From: Streptomyces sp. SS1-1
GTDB taxonomy: Bacteria > Actinomycetota > Actinomycetes > Streptomycetales > Streptomycetaceae
Length of the DNA stretch: 64,000 nucleotides
Assembly: GCF_008973465.1 (NCBI RefSeq)
Contig: NZ_WBXN01000004.1
Span: 7,418,501 to 7,482,500, forward strand
Direction: 5' to 3'
Part shown: positions 61,156-64,000 of the stretch, piece after piece
Layout: the number at the start of each line of letters is the position of its first letter
Position numbering within the stretch: the first letter of the stretch is position 1
The notes under the pieces: generated by a model
Databases searched by the model: none
Told to the model about the DNA's origin: nothing
The model's input: only the letters and a program-made list of their open reading frames with translations
Program-made: the position numbers and the translations under genes

Positions 61156-62980
61156 TCAAGGTGATCCGGGGCCGGACGGCATGTCCGGGCCGGAACGCTG
61201 GTCGTGGTGGTTGGGCGCGGGAGAGAGCGGTCGGCGAGGCTGCTGCACGATCTCCACGTCGTCCGGCAGGCCGGTGATGCGGGTGGACGCCCCGTCGACC
61301 TCCAGGTCCACGCGCCGGCCGGCCAACGGGATGTTGTGGATGGACAGGCGTCCGTAGCGGGCGGGCCACGCCGGTGCCACCCACACCTGGCCGTGCGACA
61401 TCCACGGGTCGATGCGCAGCAGTGCTCGCATCAACTGGACCGGCGTGGCCGCGGCCCAGGCCTGCGGGGAGCAGGAGGTGGGATATGGCACCGGGGCGTC
61501 GAACTCGTCCCGATCGAAGCCGCAGAACAACTCGGGCAGCCGGCCGCCGAAGGTCTCGGCGGCATCGAGGATGCCGGTGGCCACGCGCTGGGCCTGTTCG
61601 ACGAATCCGTAGCGCATCAGGCCGGTGGCCAGGATCGCGTTGTCGTGCGGCCACACCGACCCGTTGTGGTAACTCATCGGGTTGTACGCACCCATGGTCG
61701 TGGCCAGCGTGCGCACCCCCCAGCCGGTGAACATCTCGGGGGACAGCAGTCGTTCGGCCACCTGCTCGGCCTTGTCGCGGTCCGCGATCCCCGTCCACAG
61801 GCAATGCCCCATGTTCGAGGCCAGCGCGTCGATGGGGCGCTTGTCGCCGTCGAGACCGACGGCGTACCAGCCGCGCTCGGGGAGCCAGAACCTCTCGTTG
61901 AAGGCCTCCTTCAGTGCGGCGGCGCGACCGCACCAATGCTCGACGGCCTTGAGATCACCGGCCTCGTGCGCGAAGTGCGACCGGACGACATAGGCCGCGT
62001 AGACGTAACTCTGCACCTCGCACAGGGCGATCGGCGGCTTCGCGAGGCTGCCGTCGGCGAAGTTGACGCCGTCGTAGGAGTCCTTCCACCCCTGGTTGAG
62101 CAGACCGTTCTCCGTCATGCGCTGGTACTCGACGAAGCCGTCCCCGTCCCGGTCCCCGTACTTCTCGACCCACTCCAGCGCCCGGTCGGCGTGCGGCAGC
62201 AGCGCCTCGACGGCGTCCGGCGCTATGCCCCAGCGGCTCAGCTCACCGAGGACGACGACGAACAACGGTGTGGCGTCGGCGGTCCCGTAGTACACACTGC
62301 CGCCGCCGCGCGCCAGCGGGAAGTCCAGGCCGAAGCGCGTCTCGTGCAGTATGCGTCCCGGCTGTTCCTCGGTGATGGGGTCGACCTTCCGGCCCTGAGC
62401 CCGCGCGAGGGTCTGCAGGGTTCCCAGGGCCAGGTTCTGGTCCAGGGACAGAGCCATGTAGGAGGACAGCAGCGAGTCCCGGCCGAACAGCGCCATGAAC
62501 CAGGGCGCGCCGGCCGCCACCGCCCGTGTCCTCCGGGTGCGCCGGATCGAAGATGCGCAGCGAGCCCAGATCCTCCAGGCTGCGGCGCATCGTCCGGTGC
62601 AGTTCCGGATCTTCGACCCTCGTGATGTGCGGAGTGCTCTCGCGCCAGGCACGCAGGCGACGGGCCGGGGCGAACTCGGCCGGCTCCACACCCACCGGAA
62701 ACACGCCGCCGGCATGCTCCTGCTCGACGCTGGGCCGCACCAGCAGCGTGGTGCGCCACCGGCCGCGGGCCGGCACCTCGGCCCGGAAGTCCAGCCCGTC
62801 CGGGCGAGCCTGGGCGCCCTCGCTCTCCACCCGCACGCCTCGCCACGCCGCATCGGAGTGCAGGTCGAACTCAAGGGCCGAACCGTCGGGCCTGACCGTC
62901 ACTTCGCCTTGCGAAGGGACTCGGCTCTCCTTGACGGCGAAGAGGTCGGCGAAGTCGGACCCGATGAACCTGACCGTCAT
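61156..62980 (-). pseudogene. Glycogen-debranching-type amylo-alpha-1,6-glucosidase, frameshifted and 5'-rearranged
   Basis: The reverse strand encodes the bulk of a bacterial glycogen-debranching enzyme in two frames: from 62980 SDFADLFAVKESRVPSQGEVTVR ... RIFDPAHPEDT, and after a shift near 62523 AVAAGAPWFMALFGRDSLLSSYMAL, then YGTADATPLFVVVLGELSRWG, QGWKDSYDGVNFADGSLAKPPIALCEVQSYVYAA and MSYHNGSVWPHDNAILATGLMRYG. The (alpha/alpha)6 domain looks intact. One extra G in the ACGGGCGG run breaks the frame, and the true N-terminal domain is cut at SDFADLF; a matching N-terminal piece lies inverted just to the right. Confidence 0.8.
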
Positions 62981-63156
62981 GTCCGACGACCCCTATCGCA
63001 CCACGTTCCTGGCCCGCGTCCCGCCCCACGGCTCGCAGAGCGAACTGCTGGTGGAGCGCACCCGCTATGTGGGTGAGGGGATGCGCGAGGACCTCGAGGT
63101 ACGCAACCTGAGCCCACGCGCGATGACGGTGACGGTCTCCCTACGTGCCGACCTCG
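62979..63156 (+). pseudogene. Inverted N-terminal piece of the debranching enzyme
   Basis: The forward strand reads MSDDPYRTTFLARVPPHGSQ, then LLVERTRYVGEGMREDLEVRNLSPRAMTVTVSLRAD, which is the middle of the N-terminal domain of bacterial glycogen-debranching enzymes and should directly precede the FADLFAVKES segment found on the opposite strand from 62966. The two start codons overlap (62979-62981). The first ~60 residues of the domain are absent altogether. This piece runs into the end of the DUF2267 gene. Confidence 0.68.
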
Positions 63157-63173
63157 TCGGTCATGTCGCCTCC

Positions 63174-63551
63174 CTAGCTCCTGGAGTCCACGAGTTCGCC
63201 GAACTCCGTGGGCAGTTGGGTCAGTACCTGACGGAACTCGCCGTCGCTGACCGCGTCGCGCAAGGTGCTCAGTTCCGCACGCACTCCTTCGCGCGCCTCG
63301 TCCGGGCCGAGACCGGAACGTCGGCTGACCGGGTCGACGAACTCCTCCAGCCCGAAGTCCTCCGCCTCCGGTGTCTGGGAGATGAGGGGGGTCTTGAGCG
63401 GCTTGGGCAGCTCCGACGCGAGATCGTCCGCCTCGCCCTTGGTGAGCCGCTCGGCCAGCGTCTCCAACGTCGCATGGGTGAGGCTTTCCGCCTTCTCCCG
63501 GGGGATGTGGGAACGCTGGGCCGCCGTGTCGATGAAGGCTTCGTGATCCAT
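63174..63551 (-). CDS. DUF2267 protein
   Basis: A 125-residue protein of the DUF2267 family: DHEAFIDTAAQRSHIPREKAESLTHATLETLAERLTKGEADDLASELPKPLK, then EDFGLEEFVDPVSRRSGLGPDEAREGVRAELSTLRDAVSDGEFRQVLTQLPTEFGELV. The fold is a helical bundle found in stress- and desiccation-linked gene clusters. Function unknown. ATG 63551; a 7-bp repeat array lies 25 bp upstream of it. Confidence 0.83.
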   Translation of the reverse strand: MDHEAFIDTAAQRSHIPREKAESLTHATLETLAERLTKGEADDLASELPKPLKTPLISQTPEAEDFGLEEFVDPVSRRSGLGPDEAREGVRAELSTLRDAVSDGEFRQVLTQLPTEFGELVDSRS

Positions 63552-63575
63552 GAGCTGTGTCCTCGTGATCTTGTC

Positions 63576-63617
63576 TGCCGTCTGCCGTCTGCCGTCTGCC
63601 GTCTGCCGTCTGCCGGC
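63576..63617. repeat. 7-bp tandem array (TGCCGTC)
   Basis: Five perfect TGCCGTC units and a sixth ending TGCCGGC run from 63576 to 63617, between the glycosyltransferase gene and the DUF2267 gene. Confidence 0.9.
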
Positions 63618-63636
63618 CGTATCCGAGAGGGCCGGG

Positions 63637-64000
63637 TCACACGCGGGCGACGCTCCGGTAGAGCGAGGTCCGCTGCAGCAGTTGACGGTCGTCCAGGAAG
63701 TTCTCCCGGACCCGGTGCCGGGCACCGACCCCCAGCGCACCGGCACGGTGGCGATCACCGACCAGACCGCTCGCATGGGCGGCGAAGGACAGGCCGTCGC
63801 TGGGGTCGTCGAGCAGAATGCCGTTGACTCCGTGCATGATCTGGTCCCGGATGCCACCGACGGCGCTGGCGACGACCGGGCTTCCCTTCCACATGGCCTC
63901 CGTGACCGTGAGGCCGAACCCCTCCGCCAGGCTCTTCTGCGTCACCACCGACGCCGAGCGCTGTAGGGCATTGACGATCACCGCGTTCTCCTCGGCGTCG
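63637..64000 (-). CDS. Glycosyltransferase family 4 (trehalose synthase-like), C-terminal part
   Basis: The gene continues past the right edge; the visible C-terminal ~121 residues read AVIVNALQRSASVVTQKSLAEGFGLTVTEAMWKGSPVVASAVGGIRDQI and GVNGILLDDPSDGLSFAAHASGLVGD ... VRENFLDDRQLL. The EGFG..EAMW block is the GT4 donor-sugar motif and the sequence resembles TreT-type trehalose synthases. It fits the glycogen/trehalose theme of this end of the window. Confidence 0.8.
   Translation of the reverse strand, partial: DAEENAVIVNALQRSASVVTQKSLAEGFGLTVTEAMWKGSPVVASAVGGIRDQIMHGVNGILLDDPSDGLSFAAHASGLVGDRHRAGALGVGARHRVRENFLDDRQLLQRTSLYRSVARV

Overview
The window is very GC-rich, uses GTG and TTG starts freely, has strong GC bias at third codon positions, and carries actinobacterial gene families (tendamistat-type amylase inhibitor, ECF41 sigma factors, HxlR/CGNR/YtrA-type regulators, CbtAB under a cobalamin riboswitch). 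This points to a Streptomyces chromosome, probably an accessory or arm-like part: there are no ribosomal, tRNA or core metabolic operons, but many single-gene regulator/target pairs, two IS5-type insertion sequences and many broken genes.

Layout. 1-9 kb: regulators, a hydrolase, a HAD phosphatase, a WXG100-like three-gene cassette (4.07-6.0 kb), a CGNR regulator divergent from a phosphoesterase across a palindrome. 9.2-11.4 kb: a DUF389 membrane protein, then a deletion scar with remnants of an oligopeptide ABC ATPase, nanE and a membrane protein. 11.4-16.5 kb: membrane protein, pentapeptide-repeat protein, and a MoxR/VWA pair resembling RavA-ViaA. 16.7-32.6 kb: redox and stress genes: HxlR regulator with enoyl-CoA hydratase and quinone reductase, two ECF41 sigma factors with their usual partner types (AhpD-like protein; FAD oxidoreductase), RibD-like reductase, ArsR regulator with twin operators, aldo/keto reductase, epimerase, LysR regulator, plus frameshifted or truncated genes. 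32.8-41.1 kb: lipoprotein, Nudix hydrolase, large HEAT-repeat protein, a cbtBA operon with B12 riboswitch and terminator beside a histidine-less phosphatase-like protein, methyltransferase, MarR regulator and metallo-hydrolase.

41.1-47.3 kb is the most disturbed part: a tendamistat-like secreted inhibitor, a frameshifted membrane protein, a coiled-coil gene running into an IS5 element, SMI1/KNR4 and other immunity-like genes, and a second, frameshifted IS5 element. 47.4-50.9 kb: two RibD-like reductases and a membrane-protein/GntR operon under twin operators. 50.9-57.8 kb: phosphotransferase, HEAT protein, SMI1/KNR4, DUF3626, ADP-ribosylglycohydrolase, and two 5'-truncated genes joined head to head. 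57.8-64 kb: a LigA-type DNA ligase that may be a second copy, then a glycogen/trehalose block (two GT4 glycosyltransferases, a debranching-type glucosidase broken by a frameshift and by an apparent inversion, a DUF2267 protein).

Recurring themes are (i) regulator genes facing targets across palindromes or twin repeats, (ii) short tandem-repeat arrays, five with a 9-bp period, at gene starts or ends, and (iii) truncation scars where two partial genes abut. Frameshift calls rest on reading-frame continuity and family knowledge, so sequencing error cannot be excluded for the single-base ones.
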